64,000 bases of DNA, from NCBI GenBank assembly GCA_900105225.1, contig LT629764.1, forward strand, positions 2,807,501-2,871,500, written 5' to 3'. The notes under the pieces were generated by a model that saw only the letters and a list, made by a program, of their open reading frames with translations, ran no database searches and had not been told where the DNA came from. The position numbers and the translations under genes are program-made. Every line of letters begins with the position of its first letter. The first letter of the stretch is position 1. This DNA comes from Paenibacillaceae bacterium GAS479 (GTDB lineage: Bacteria; Bacillota; Bacilli; Paenibacillales; Paenibacillaceae). Shown here piece by piece: positions 54,013 to 62,785 of this stretch.

Positions 54013-55839
54013 TCAGGCTTCATGCGGATTCTCCGTCTCCTTTCCTTGGGGGAACTGCCGCTCGTATAGACTGCGGTAGCGCCCGTCCAACTGCAGCAGC
54101 TCATCATGATTGCCGCTTTCGATAAGGCGGCCTTTCTCAAGCACGACGATACGGTCCGCGCTGCGCACGGTAGACAGCCGGTGAGCAATTACCAGGCAGG
54201 TGCGTCCGTGGAGCAGTGTCTGGAGTGCCTGTTGAATAAGCGCTTCCGATTCTGTATCAAGCGAAGCCGTTGCCTCATCCAATAAAATGATGGCAGGGTT
54301 GGCGAGCAGCGCCCTGGCGATGGACAGCCGCTGTTTTTGGCCACCGGAGAGGCGGACGCCCCGTTCGCCAATTTCGGTATCGTAGCCAGCCGGCAACGCT
54401 TCGATAAACTCATGTGCGCAGGCTGCCTTTGCGGCTTGCAGCAGCTCATCCTCGCTGGCCTCCGGACGGCCGTACAGCAAATTTTCCCTGACCGAGCCGC
54501 TGCGCAGCATCGTCTCTTGCGTTACGATGCCGATTCGGCGGCGCAGCGAAGCTTGCGTTACTTCCCGCAAGTCCATGCCGTCGACAGTAATGGCTCCATC
54601 CCATACGTCGTAATAGCGCAGCAGCAGATGGGCGAGTGTGGACTTACCTGCGCCGGATGAGCCGACAAGAGCAGTAGTTTGGCCGGGCTGCAGCACGAGG
54701 TTGAAGCGGCTCAACAAGGGAGCACTGTCGGCAGGATCACCGTAGCCAAAGGTAACTTCTTTGAAAACAACTTCCCCATTCCCCACATGCAGTTCTTTAG
54801 CTCCATCGCGGTCTGCGACCTGAGGGCTGGTGTTCATTGTCTCAATAATACGGTCGTAAGCGGCCGCGGATTGCTGCATCGTGCTCATAAGCCGACTGAA
54901 ACGGCGTACCGGATTTTGCAGCAAGCGTAAATAGGCCAAATAGGCGACCATAGAGCCGGCGGTCATCTCACCGTTACCGCGCATTGCTTGCCAGGAGCCA
55001 AAAGCAAGTACAAACGCCATGCCGACGTACTGCAGCAGGTCAATTGCCGGTCCGAACAGCGCGGAGAAGCGCGTAGCGGCCAGATTGGCCTCTTTGTTGG
55101 CTTCGCCTAGCTCGGCGAAGCGGGTGTTCTCGCGTTCTTCGGCGGCGAATGTTTTGACGAGCCGGATTTGAGACAGGCTGTCCTGCAGCTGGCCGCTCAT
55201 ATCAGCTACCGTCTCCTGCACATTCCGATAGCTGCTGCGCAGCTTGCCTCCATACAGACGGGCAGCCAGCAGCATCAACGGGAACAAAGCAAGCAGCACG
55301 GCAGTCAATTGCACATTTTGGTAGAGCATGAAACAAGCAATTGCAATGAATGTGACGGCGTCGGTCAAAATGCCCATCGTGCCCGCGCTGACCATCTGCT
55401 GCAACTGATTAACATCACTCGTAACACGCGACATGAGCTCGCCGGTTCGTTTGCGGTCGAAGTAAGCCATATCCAGGCTTTGCAAATGACGGTACAGCGA
55501 TGTACGGATGTCCAGTACGGTTCGCTGACCAACTTTGGCGAAGGCATAACTGCTGGCATAACCGAATACACCAAGCAGCACAGCGGTGAGCATCACGCCT
55601 CCAGCGATGGGAAGCAGCATATTATAGTCGCGGTTAGGTATGACATGATCGATCGCATATTCTGTCAGACGGGGGATGACGAACTGCAAGGCTGCGATGC
55701 AGCCCGTTGCGGCCCAAGCAGCCAGCAGCAGCGGCCATTGTCCCCGGACATGCAGGAAAAGACGGCTGAACATAGGCCAGAGAGGGGCCTTTGTTTTCTC
55801 CTCTGCAGGCTTTGCAGCCGTCCTTTTGGATGTTCTCAT
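54013..55839 (-). CDS. ABC exporter half-transporter (YwjA/YknU type)
   Basis: 608 residues from the ATG at 55839, which follows GGGAGG; a TTG nine nt upstream is possible. The six-helix membrane domain (ALQFVIPRLTEYAIDHVIPN) is followed by a canonical ATPase: Walker A GSSGAGKSTLAHLLLRYYDV, Q-loop GIVTQETMLRSGSVRENLLY, signature RLSGGQKQRLSIARALL, Walker B IILLDEATASLDTES and H-loop LVIAHRLSTVRSADRIVVLE. This is a homodimeric drug or lipid exporter. It is followed at 6 nt by the broken MFS gene and preceded by the PAS histidine kinase and TetR genes on the same strand. Confidence 0.92.
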   Translation of the reverse strand: MRTSKRTAAKPAEEKTKAPLWPMFSRLFLHVRGQWPLLLAAWAATGCIAALQFVIPRLTEYAIDHVIPNRDYNMLLPIAGGVMLTAVLLGVFGYASSYAFAKVGQRTVLDIRTSLYRHLQSLDMAYFDRKRTGELMSRVTSDVNQLQQMVSAGTMGILTDAVTFIAIACFMLYQNVQLTAVLLALFPLMLLAARLYGGKLRSSYRNVQETVADMSGQLQDSLSQIRLVKTFAAEERENTRFAELGEANKEANLAATRFSALFGPAIDLLQYVGMAFVLAFGSWQAMRGNGEMTAGSMVAYLAYLRLLQNPVRRFSRLMSTMQQSAAAYDRIIETMNTSPQVADRDGAKELHVGNGEVVFKEVTFGYGDPADSAPLLSRFNLVLQPGQTTALVGSSGAGKSTLAHLLLRYYDVWDGAITVDGMDLREVTQASLRRRIGIVTQETMLRSGSVRENLLYGRPEASEDELLQAAKAACAHEFIEALPAGYDTEIGERGVRLSGGQKQRLSIARALLANPAIILLDEATASLDTESEALIQQALQTLLHGRTCLVIAHRLSTVRSADRIVVLEKGRLIESGNHDELLQLDGRYRSLYERQFPQGKETENPHEA

Positions 55840-55904
55840 AGCATTCAACCTCCCGGCGCTCGCCTCCCAGGTTCATGATCCCGGGAGGCGGTGGAATCAT
55901 TCGG

Positions 55905-58205
55905 TCAGGCAGGGAAAGAACGACGCTGCTCCTCATGCCTCACGGGCAGACGAATAATAACTTCGGTACCTTCACCAATGCTGCTGTGGATCGTCATCGA
56001 TCCCCCATGATTGCTGATGATACGCTGACTGACCATCAGGCCGAGTCCGTTGCCTGTTTCCTTACTGGTATAAAACGGTTCCCCCAACCGGGGCAAATGC
56101 TCCTCGGCAATGCCGATTCCCTCGTCACGGATAGAGATAACAGCCATCCCGGAATCGTCCTGGTTCAGCAAAACGGTCAAACGGCCGCCTTGCTCAGGCA
56201 TCGCCTCAATGCCGTTTTTCATGACGTTGACGAATACCTGCTTCAATTGATTAGGCTCACAGACAACGAATGGCACACCGTTTGTCAGATCCATTTTGAC
56301 GCGGACATTATTCATATGAGCTTCCGGCTCCAGCAGCGCGGCCATATCCTCCAGCATTGGCTTCAGGTCACAGGTCTGATAACGGTCCGCCTGAGGCTTG
56401 GCCAGCACAAGAAATTCGCTCACGATAAAGTTGATCCGGTCCAGCTCAGACAGCATGATGTTGAGGTAATAAGGAGAGAGCACCTTGCTGTTCAGCTGCA
56501 TCTGGACAAAGCCACGCAGCGTCGTGAGCGGATTGCGGATTTCATGTGCGACTCCCGCAGCGAGTTGGCCGACAATCGTCAGCTTTTCGGTCCGGCGAAG
56601 CAAATCCTCGGTCTGTTTGCGGCTGGTCACATTACGCGTAATGCAGGAAATAGCAATAATTTCGCCATGCTGATCCCGAATCGGCGAGGCAGTTGTACTG
56701 ACTTCGATGCGTGTGCCGTCCTTTGTTAACATCCAGGTCTCGGCATCCACCCAAGGAACCCCGAGCAGCACGCTTTCGGTCATGCGCTCTATATCCTGAA
56801 GCTGTTCAGGAGGCAGCAGGGTGATCCCGCTTCCCTTGAGTTCTTGCTCCCGCCAGCCCAGCATCCCCTCGAAAGCCCGATTAGCGCTCATGAGTTGTCC
56901 GTTTAAGGTGTAGACATGGATGGCATCACGTGTATAAGCAAAGAAAGATTCCAAGTATTCCTTAGTACTACGCAGCTCCTCGGCGGAATCCTTTAGCTGC
57001 GTCGTATACGTATTGAGACTGTTCGCCATAACGTTGACGCTCAAGGCCAGCTCGCCAATCTCATCTCGGGAATGAATAGAGATCGGATGATTGAAGTTGC
57101 CAGCGGCTAGTTGATTGACGCGGCGTACGACCAGCTTCAGTTTGCGGACCGCAACTCCTGCTAGCCAGTAGCTCACGACGACGGTCATGACAAGCAGCAT
57201 AATGGAGATGGCGAAGAGCAGAATTAGCTGCTGGCGCGAGTCCTGTTTGAATTCGGATTTGTCCAGGGTGACAATCAGTACATAATCTCGAATATTGTCA
57301 ACTGTAAAAGGGATATAACCCCGAAGCACGTCATGACCATTCATCTTTCTGCTGTCCAGCACATTCAGGCGGGTTTCGGCAGCCTGGCGAAGCATGCTGT
57401 AATCCTGATCGGAGACCAGACGATAAGTGCCGAACTCTAGAGCAGTGGGGCTTAGTTCGCCGCCTTTGCCGCTCTCACTGTTTTCCTCAGCAGCTCCGGA
57501 GGGAGGAAGTAACAGTCCATTATTGAAGACGCTAACTTCCAGCAAACCTGGCATATCCATCGTAGAGCCGTCAAGCACTAAGCTACCGCCATCAGCCGGA
57601 CTGCCTTGAATCAAGCTATCCCCGATATAACTGCTGCTAATGATGTAATCCATCGTACCGTCGTAGTAATAACTAAACATGACGCGAGATCCGTTCTGGG
57701 TTGACATCGAGCTCCCCCAGTAATCCTTAAGGCTAATACCTCCTGGAAGTGAAACATACTGATTCTCATAAAGCTGCATAAGAATGTTATGTTCTGGCGC
57801 TCCGGCTGGAAACAGCTCTGTGGACTCCCAATCGGTAGCTGTTGACAGGACGGAACGCAGTTCATCGTCTATGGGTTGAATTAAGGTTAGATCGTCCAGC
57901 CCGACTTTGTTACGAATACCTTCCAACTGGTTCTTGGACACAAGCTCTGCTTTCGGACCAAGTAAGGCTCTAGCGGCTATTGAAGCGACGCGCAGCCGAT
58001 CAGACAAGCCTAGATCCATATAATTGCCGGTTCGCAGCGTCGGACTGAGGGCATACCGAAGCTGATCCTCCGCCGCCAACATCTGCTGCTGGGCCGCATT
58101 GCGGCCCTGATTGTTAGAGTATAGGTAGAAGACGAGAAGATTAAGGCTGAGCATAATCGTCACAACGGTAAAGATCAAAAACGACAATTTGAGTTTGATG
58201 GACAT
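55905..58205 (-). CDS. Membrane PAS-domain histidine kinase (sporulation-kinase-like)
   Basis: 766 residues from the ATG at 58205, which follows GAGAGGGATTACGGC; the longer frame would start 25 codons up with poor spacing. TM1 is LSFLIFTVVTIMLSLNLLVF, and a large extracellular sensor of about 290 residues follows, then TM2 (AISIMLLVMTVVVSYWLAGV). HAMP reads NQLAAGNFNHPISIHSRDEI; PAS reads YTLNGQLMSANRAFEGMLGW. The H-box is GVAHEIRNPLTTLRGFVQMQ, as in Bacillus KinA-like kinases, and the ATPase shows NVMKNGIEAMPEQGGRLTV and GIGIAEEHLPRLGEPFYTSK. No response regulator is adjacent, so it may feed Spo0F or a similar shared partner. Confidence 0.92.
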   Translation of the reverse strand: MSIKLKLSFLIFTVVTIMLSLNLLVFYLYSNNQGRNAAQQQMLAAEDQLRYALSPTLRTGNYMDLGLSDRLRVASIAARALLGPKAELVSKNQLEGIRNKVGLDDLTLIQPIDDELRSVLSTATDWESTELFPAGAPEHNILMQLYENQYVSLPGGISLKDYWGSSMSTQNGSRVMFSYYYDGTMDYIISSSYIGDSLIQGSPADGGSLVLDGSTMDMPGLLEVSVFNNGLLLPPSGAAEENSESGKGGELSPTALEFGTYRLVSDQDYSMLRQAAETRLNVLDSRKMNGHDVLRGYIPFTVDNIRDYVLIVTLDKSEFKQDSRQQLILLFAISIMLLVMTVVVSYWLAGVAVRKLKLVVRRVNQLAAGNFNHPISIHSRDEIGELALSVNVMANSLNTYTTQLKDSAEELRSTKEYLESFFAYTRDAIHVYTLNGQLMSANRAFEGMLGWREQELKGSGITLLPPEQLQDIERMTESVLLGVPWVDAETWMLTKDGTRIEVSTTASPIRDQHGEIIAISCITRNVTSRKQTEDLLRRTEKLTIVGQLAAGVAHEIRNPLTTLRGFVQMQLNSKVLSPYYLNIMLSELDRINFIVSEFLVLAKPQADRYQTCDLKPMLEDMAALLEPEAHMNNVRVKMDLTNGVPFVVCEPNQLKQVFVNVMKNGIEAMPEQGGRLTVLLNQDDSGMAVISIRDEGIGIAEEHLPRLGEPFYTSKETGNGLGLMVSQRIISNHGGSMTIHSSIGEGTEVIIRLPVRHEEQRRSFPA

Positions 58206-58286
58206 GCCGTAATCCCTCTCTTTGGATTGGGCTGCTGGGAAAATGTCCTGATGCGCTCTCGTAGTTGTGTTTTTCTCCATCCCCTT

Positions 58287-58952
58287 CTAGGCGACTCCAG
58301 ACCAGAACATGTCCATGATCTGCCCTGCAAGTTCCTTTGTTGAAGCATAAATATGTTTGGCAGCCTGCCGATTTCCTATCATGAGCAAGGCCGTATACGA
58401 ATGGGCCATTAACATAGGATTGCCATTTTTGATTTCTCCATCGGCTACTGCCCGCTCAAAGTGGGCGCTTAAAAGGTCATGCAGCTGCTGTTCGGCTTTC
58501 CGGATGGCCGTTCGCTGTCCGGAATCAAGGTAGTGGGAAGCTTCGCGCATGAGAGCTTCGAATTCCATATGCTGCGCCATGGCGAGTCTTTTCTCAGCTA
58601 CTTGGAGCAAGCGATCGCGCAGGCTTCCTTCCTGGAGCAGGTAGCGCTCGGTGCCTGCATGAGCGAGCTGCAGCATGCGCGTCACCGCTGCGGTGAACAG
58701 GACGGGCTTACTGTCAAAATGATAATAAACCGTTGCCTTGGTCACACCGCAAAGCTCAGCGATATGATTCAACGAAACCGGCTCATAACCCTGTTCCATG
58801 AACAGTTTGGAGGCGGTCTTCAAGATCAGATCACGAACGGGCAAGTGTCCCTCGGCTCGTGGGCGACCGGGAGTCCGCTTGACTGGATCCGGGCTTTGGC
58901 CCTCTGGCGAGGCGCCAGCTTCGCCATACGAATTGGGCTGTGATGGATGCAT
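58287..58952 (-). CDS. TetR-family repressor upstream of the histidine kinase
   Basis: 221 residues from the ATG at 58952, which follows AAGAAGGAACACCCGTT; the frame runs 31 codons further (Ser/Thr-rich) but with no good start signal. After a flexible N-terminus (RTPGRPRAEGHLPVRD) the helix-turn-helix reads LILKTASKLFMEQGYEPVSL then NHIAELCGVTKATVYYHFDS. The ligand domain (EFEALMREASHYLDSGQRTA) is of the C-terminal TetR_C type. It is upstream of the kinase, exporter and broken MFS genes, so it likely controls that unit. A TATAAT -10 lies near 59054 on the minus strand. Confidence 0.88.
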   Translation of the reverse strand: MHPSQPNSYGEAGASPEGQSPDPVKRTPGRPRAEGHLPVRDLILKTASKLFMEQGYEPVSLNHIAELCGVTKATVYYHFDSKPVLFTAAVTRMLQLAHAGTERYLLQEGSLRDRLLQVAEKRLAMAQHMEFEALMREASHYLDSGQRTAIRKAEQQLHDLLSAHFERAVADGEIKNGNPMLMAHSYTALLMIGNRQAAKHIYASTKELAGQIMDMFWSGVA

Positions 58953-59354
58953 AACGGGTGTTCCTTCTTTCTTCGAGTGTACAGTTGAAGCTGGCGTACT
59001 AGCATGCGTACTGCTTGAAGCCCTGCTTTTGCCAAGCCCAAACAAGCTCTCTATTATATTAAAGCTTAGGTATTTAAATGCATTTTAGCTGGCTGAAGAG
59101 ACGCCTCTGGAAGCCCGAATGGAGCTTTCAACTTCAGCGATTGCAAGGGGTGCTATAGACGTAAATGTCTAGATTTTAGTTTACCATGAAACGCTTGTAT
59201 TGGGTTAATAGGAAGCGGTTTCCAAGGAGGGTGAGAAAGTCTGTCGATTGAATAGAGGAATGACCGGACGAAAAGGTACTCTCGAACGGGCTTGGCGATC
59301 TGACGAGAGGAGTAACCTATTGTAGCGAAAATGGGGAACAATACGGGGACTTTT

Positions 59355-59406
59355 TTAAGGGGCCGTTCCTAATTCATCTAATGATGACTTAGGGACGGCC
59401 CCTTTT
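59355..59406. repeat. Dispersed hairpin repeat, copy 3
   Basis: AAGGGGCCGTTCCT and AGGGACGGCCCCTT form a 14-bp stem, and TCATC pairs with GATGA inside. The core TGATGACTTAGGG is shared with copies 1 and 2. It lies between the TetR promoter and the dGTPase stop. Apart from it, the 59046-59500 gap holds only a palindrome-like GGAAGCGGTTTCC near 59211 and no gene. Confidence 0.8.
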
Positions 59407-59500
59407 ACATTTACCTGCAGAGCTATAGCCATCAACAGAGCGGAATCGCCCTTGCCAAAAGGAAGCTCCCGCGATACCGTCGCGTAGCTGCTGCCCTCCT

Positions 59501-60811
59501 TCAATCCATCTCATAAATCGAGCCGGACTTGCTGGCGAACAGCTCGGCATAAACCTTCTCGGCGTAGGCGTCCGTCATGCCGGCGATGTAATCGGCCACG
59601 AAACGCGGCCAGCTCCATTTGGCGGCATGGCTTTCGTAATTTTGCAGCCAGTCGGATGGAACGATGAGGCAGCCGGTTTCCGGCTTGATGAAGCTGTCCC
59701 ATAACCGCTTGATCATGATTTCGCTGCGCATCTGCAGCCGCTGAACGCGAAAGTCCTTTATGAGCGTCACCCACGCCAGCTTTTTGAGAATCTCCATTGT
59801 GCGCAGTAACTCGTAGTCGCAGGCGTCATCGCGCACGAACGTGACTCTTTTCCAACCTGCTTCGTCGATGATGCCAATCCTTCCAGCAAAAGTACTCACC
59901 CAGCGAGCCTTGATCTCGCGGCGGGTCCGGGAAGCCTCGCGCCCACAGGCGATATAAATGCTCTCCCACTGACTAATGAAGTCATCCAGCACCCGTCGTA
60001 CCATCTCAGGGATGTTGACCTCTTCCCAGCGGAAGTCTTTATTGCCTTCATCATCGACAATTTCCTGAACCAGATGGGAGTGCAGATGTTCACTTTCAAA
60101 AAAGGTCCGGTCCATTCCGATTTTCCCGGCGCGGATGCCGTCCTCAATATCATGAGTGGAGTAGGCGATGTCATCGCATAAGTCCATCAGCTGAGTTTCC
60201 AGCGTTTTGGCCCCCTCGGGCATATCCCATCGCTCGCGCAGCTCGCGGATGATTTCCCATTCTGGCGCGTAGACGCCCTTGAGGCGGCCCGGCTCGTCGA
60301 TGCAATAAGGATACTTGTTTACGGCGAGCAGTACGGCTGCAGTCAGATCGAGTCCGCTGCCGCTGCCAGCGCGCTTTTCCAGAAACATGAGAATACGGAA
60401 GTTCTGGGCGTTGCCCTCGTACTTCATTCCGTACTGCTCCTGCAGCAGCCCGTTAAGCACCTCCTCGCCACGATGGCCGAAAGGAGGATGACCAAGATCA
60501 TGCGCCAACGCCGCACATTCCACCACGGCAGGGCTGACTACAAGTCCGGGATGTTCACCCTGCTCAACAAAAGGATAATGCTTGGCCAATCGGCGAGCCG
60601 CCTCGCGGGCAATTTGGGAAACCTCAAGGGAATGCGTCAGCCGAGTCCGATAGTAATCGCCCGAGCCTGCGCCGAACACTTGAGACTTGCCCTGCAGACG
60701 GCGGAACGCCGGTGACTGAATCAAACGGGCATAATCGCGCTCGTATTCCTCGCGTTCTTCGCTGAAAGTGCCAAGGGCTGGTTCGTCCAGCCGCATATGT
60801 CGAATATCCAC
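59501..60811 (-). CDS. dgt: dGTPase-like deoxynucleoside triphosphate triphosphohydrolase
   Basis: 436 residues with a GTG start at 60811 and AGGGGGACACGGA upstream. The HD-domain motifs are YYRTRLTHSLEVSQIAREAA, AALAHDLGHPPFGHRGEEVL (H...HD metal site) and EGNAQNFRILMFLEKR, which is the dGTPase signature. DDIAYSTHDIEDGIRAGKIG holds the last metal-binding Asp. Such enzymes cleave dGTP to deoxyguanosine and triphosphate, adjusting dNTP pools; some protect against phage. Substrate preference cannot be read here. It is a single gene, with GTATAC-type sequence in its upstream region. Confidence 0.92.
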   Translation of the reverse strand: MDIRHMRLDEPALGTFSEEREEYERDYARLIQSPAFRRLQGKSQVFGAGSGDYYRTRLTHSLEVSQIAREAARRLAKHYPFVEQGEHPGLVVSPAVVECAALAHDLGHPPFGHRGEEVLNGLLQEQYGMKYEGNAQNFRILMFLEKRAGSGSGLDLTAAVLLAVNKYPYCIDEPGRLKGVYAPEWEIIRELRERWDMPEGAKTLETQLMDLCDDIAYSTHDIEDGIRAGKIGMDRTFFESEHLHSHLVQEIVDDEGNKDFRWEEVNIPEMVRRVLDDFISQWESIYIACGREASRTRREIKARWVSTFAGRIGIIDEAGWKRVTFVRDDACDYELLRTMEILKKLAWVTLIKDFRVQRLQMRSEIMIKRLWDSFIKPETGCLIVPSDWLQNYESHAAKWSWPRFVADYIAGMTDAYAEKVYAELFASKSGSIYEMD

Positions 60812-61063
60812 TCCGTGTCCCCCTGGCTTATGACTTATTTTGTTGAAAAGTGGAATTTGGTATACAAGCTATCTTCTATAAATTGTAGCATTAGGCCTGG
60901 CAACACCGGAAGGGTTCACTGTCTATCTATGCCGACCCCATACAGCACGCCCATTTTTTCCTCTAATGGAATAAAATATGACGTAATCACTGTATAATAT
61001 TTCAAATGTGATATTAGGTGACATTAACAATACCGCAAGCGGGGCAAATGGCGCAACTTTCCG

Positions 61064-61093
61064 TTGACGAAAGCGTTTTAGATGAGCTATAGT
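61064..61093 (+). promoter_or_regulatory. Promoter of the PTS operon
   Basis: TTGACG (61064-61069) and TATAGT (61088-61093) are 18 bp apart. The GAAAGCG block in the spacer resembles part of a cre. Confidence 0.65.
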
Positions 61094-61158
61094 TTTTACT
61101 TGCATCGGGTACTTTGTATCCGAATGTATGAAAAATAAACTTCATAAGCCGTTTCTAA

Positions 61159-61188
61159 GGCGTGCGACTATTTGATTAGGCATGAGCC
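61159..61188 (+). promoter_or_regulatory. RAT antiterminator site of the GlcT/LicT class
   Basis: A 30-nt element: GGCGTGC and GCATGAGCC form the outer pairs, with asymmetric internal loops and ACTATTTGATTAG between. The TTTGATTAGGCATGAG half agrees with the B. subtilis ptsG RAT as I recall it. Its last bases are the first bases of the terminator stem, so the two structures exclude each other. It lies upstream of the antiterminator gene itself. Confidence 0.78.
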
Positions 61189-61267
61189 AAGGAAAGCGAT
61201 ACCGGATAAACCAGCATTCTTCTTCGAATGCGGTTATTATCCTGTATTCGCTATTCTTGGTTTTTTT
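61187..61267 (+). terminator. Leader terminator controlled by antitermination
   Basis: The arm 61187-61209 (CCAAGG, AAGCG, GGATAA) pairs with 61237-61260 (TTATCC, CGCT, TTGG), with small mismatches, followed by TTTTTTT. It overlaps the RAT at its 5' end and lies 50 bp before the coding start. Confidence 0.8.
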
Positions 61268-61316
61268 GCGTCCACCGGGGAACGGTAATAGGAAAGGGCG
61301 GAAGGAGGAGGAGCCG

Positions 61317-62216
61317 ATGTCCGGTGGCAGAGAGTACCGGGTCGAGCGCGCAGTAGGCAATAACGTTATTTTGACGGTGCGTGTGGATACGGGAAAGGAA
61401 TATGTGCTGTTCGGCAAAGGACTCGGCTTCGAGGCCAAAGGACTGCAGACCATTCCGGGTGACGATCCGCGCATTGAAAAGCGCTACCGGCTGGACGACA
61501 AGGAAGAAGCCGGACGCTACCGTTTGCTGCTGGAGGAAATCGAGCCGGAATCCGTCGCCATTGCCGAGCGAATCGTCGAACGAATTCGGGAGGATATGGG
61601 CATCCCCGTTAGCCCTAAAGTTTATTTTGCGCTGCCGAGCCATATTCAGTTCGCCGTATTTCGGCTGCATAGCGGGATGGAGATCAGCAATCCATTTCTG
61701 GAGGAAACGAAGCTGGCCTTCCCTCAAGAATATGCCATTGCAGCGGAAGCGGCGCGCATGATTGAAGAAGCGTTCGGAATTCCTATTCCCGAAGAGGAAA
61801 TCGGCTTTCTCACCTTCCATGTCCATTCGGCTGCAGGGGAGCTATCCGCTGGACAACTGGCGCGGCGCACCAAGCTGATGGCGGAGATGATCGCGTTAAT
61901 CGAGCAAGAGGGCGACATCGAAATTCCGCGCAGAGGCAGCGACTATGCAAGACTCGTTATGCATCTGCATCATGCGCTAGACCGGCTTGCGGAAGGTAAA
62001 AGCGTTACGAATCCTTTTGCCGATGAGATTGCCGACAAGTTCCCCGAAATGTACCGGATAGCTGCGCTCGCCGCAGAGAAGATGGAGAAGGAGCTCAGTT
62101 TGTCAGTGGGCAAAAACGAGATCGGATTCCTTGCGATGCATGTGCATCGTCTGTTGGAAGCTTACAGGCAAGGGGATAACCAACGCGGGCAACGCCGGGA
62201 TTCGTCGGGTTTGTAG
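61317..62216 (+). CDS. glcT: PRD-type transcription antiterminator (GlcT/LicT family)
   Basis: 299 residues from the ATG at 61317, which follows GGAAGGAGGAGGAGCC; the frame opens 45 codons up, inside the leader hairpins. An N-terminal CAT RNA-binding domain (REYRVERAVGNNVILTVRVD, then VLFGKGLGFEAKG) is followed by two PRD domains. PRD1 has PSHIQFAVFRLHSGMEISNP and GFLTFHVHSA; PRD2 has LVMHLHHALDRLAEGKSVTN and GFLAMHVHRLLEA. These histidines are phosphorylated by PTS proteins to switch activity. It should bind the RAT 130 nt upstream and let its own operon be read through, including EIIA and EIIC. Confidence 0.93.
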   Translation: MSGGREYRVERAVGNNVILTVRVDTGKEYVLFGKGLGFEAKGLQTIPGDDPRIEKRYRLDDKEEAGRYRLLLEEIEPESVAIAERIVERIREDMGIPVSPKVYFALPSHIQFAVFRLHSGMEISNPFLEETKLAFPQEYAIAAEAARMIEEAFGIPIPEEEIGFLTFHVHSAAGELSAGQLARRTKLMAEMIALIEQEGDIEIPRRGSDYARLVMHLHHALDRLAEGKSVTNPFADEIADKFPEMYRIAALAAEKMEKELSLSVGKNEIGFLAMHVHRLLEAYRQGDNQRGQRRDSSGL

Positions 62217-62262
62217 AAGAGTACGGTTTTCAAACAATTTTATCGACAAGGAGAGATTATCC

Positions 62263-62763
62263 ATGTTCAAAAAATGGTTCAGCAGCAAAAAGGAAGTTCA
62301 GGTTGTCGAGGCCGCAGCCGCTATTACAGGACGTCTCGTTCCACTGACGGAAGTGCCGGATGAAGCTTTTGCCCAAGGAATGATGGGCCCAGGAGCCGCT
62401 ATCGACCCGTCCGAAGGCGTTGCTGTCGCTCCGTTCGATGGAGTTATTGCGCATCTAATCGATACGCATCATGCGGTCATTGTGGAGCATGAATCCGGAC
62501 TGCAGCTGTTGATCCATATCGGCATCAATACGGTATCTATGAAAGGCAGCGGCTTCAAGGCGCTGGTCAAAACCGGCGATGCCGTTAAGGCAGGGCAGCC
62601 GCTGATCGAGTTTGACCTGGAAGCAATCCGCGCTGCTGGCCACTCGCTCATCTCTCCGGTCATCGTGGCCGAGGAAGAAGCGGCCGAGAAGGTTGACTGT
62701 CAATACGGCGCCGTCAAGGCGGGCGCAACCGGGAATTATACGATAACCCTTAAACAAACTTAA
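62263..62763 (+). CDS. PTS glucose-family EIIA protein
   Basis: 166 residues; ACAAGGAGAGATTATCC precedes the ATG. The EIIA-Glc fold is clear: VAPFDGVIAHLIDTHHAVIV with the first conserved His, then GLQLLIHIGINTVSMKGSGF with the phosphorylated His in LIHIGINTV, and GDAVKAGQPLIEFDLEAIRA. It carries phosphate from HPr to the EIIB of the sugar transporter. It lies 47 nt after the antiterminator and 23 nt before EIIC. As a single-domain protein it may serve more than one EIIBC. Confidence 0.93.
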   Translation: MFKKWFSSKKEVQVVEAAAAITGRLVPLTEVPDEAFAQGMMGPGAAIDPSEGVAVAPFDGVIAHLIDTHHAVIVEHESGLQLLIHIGINTVSMKGSGFKALVKTGDAVKAGQPLIEFDLEAIRAAGHSLISPVIVAEEEAAEKVDCQYGAVKAGATGNYTITLKQT

Positions 62764-62785
62764 TGACGAATAGGGAGGTAAAGAC

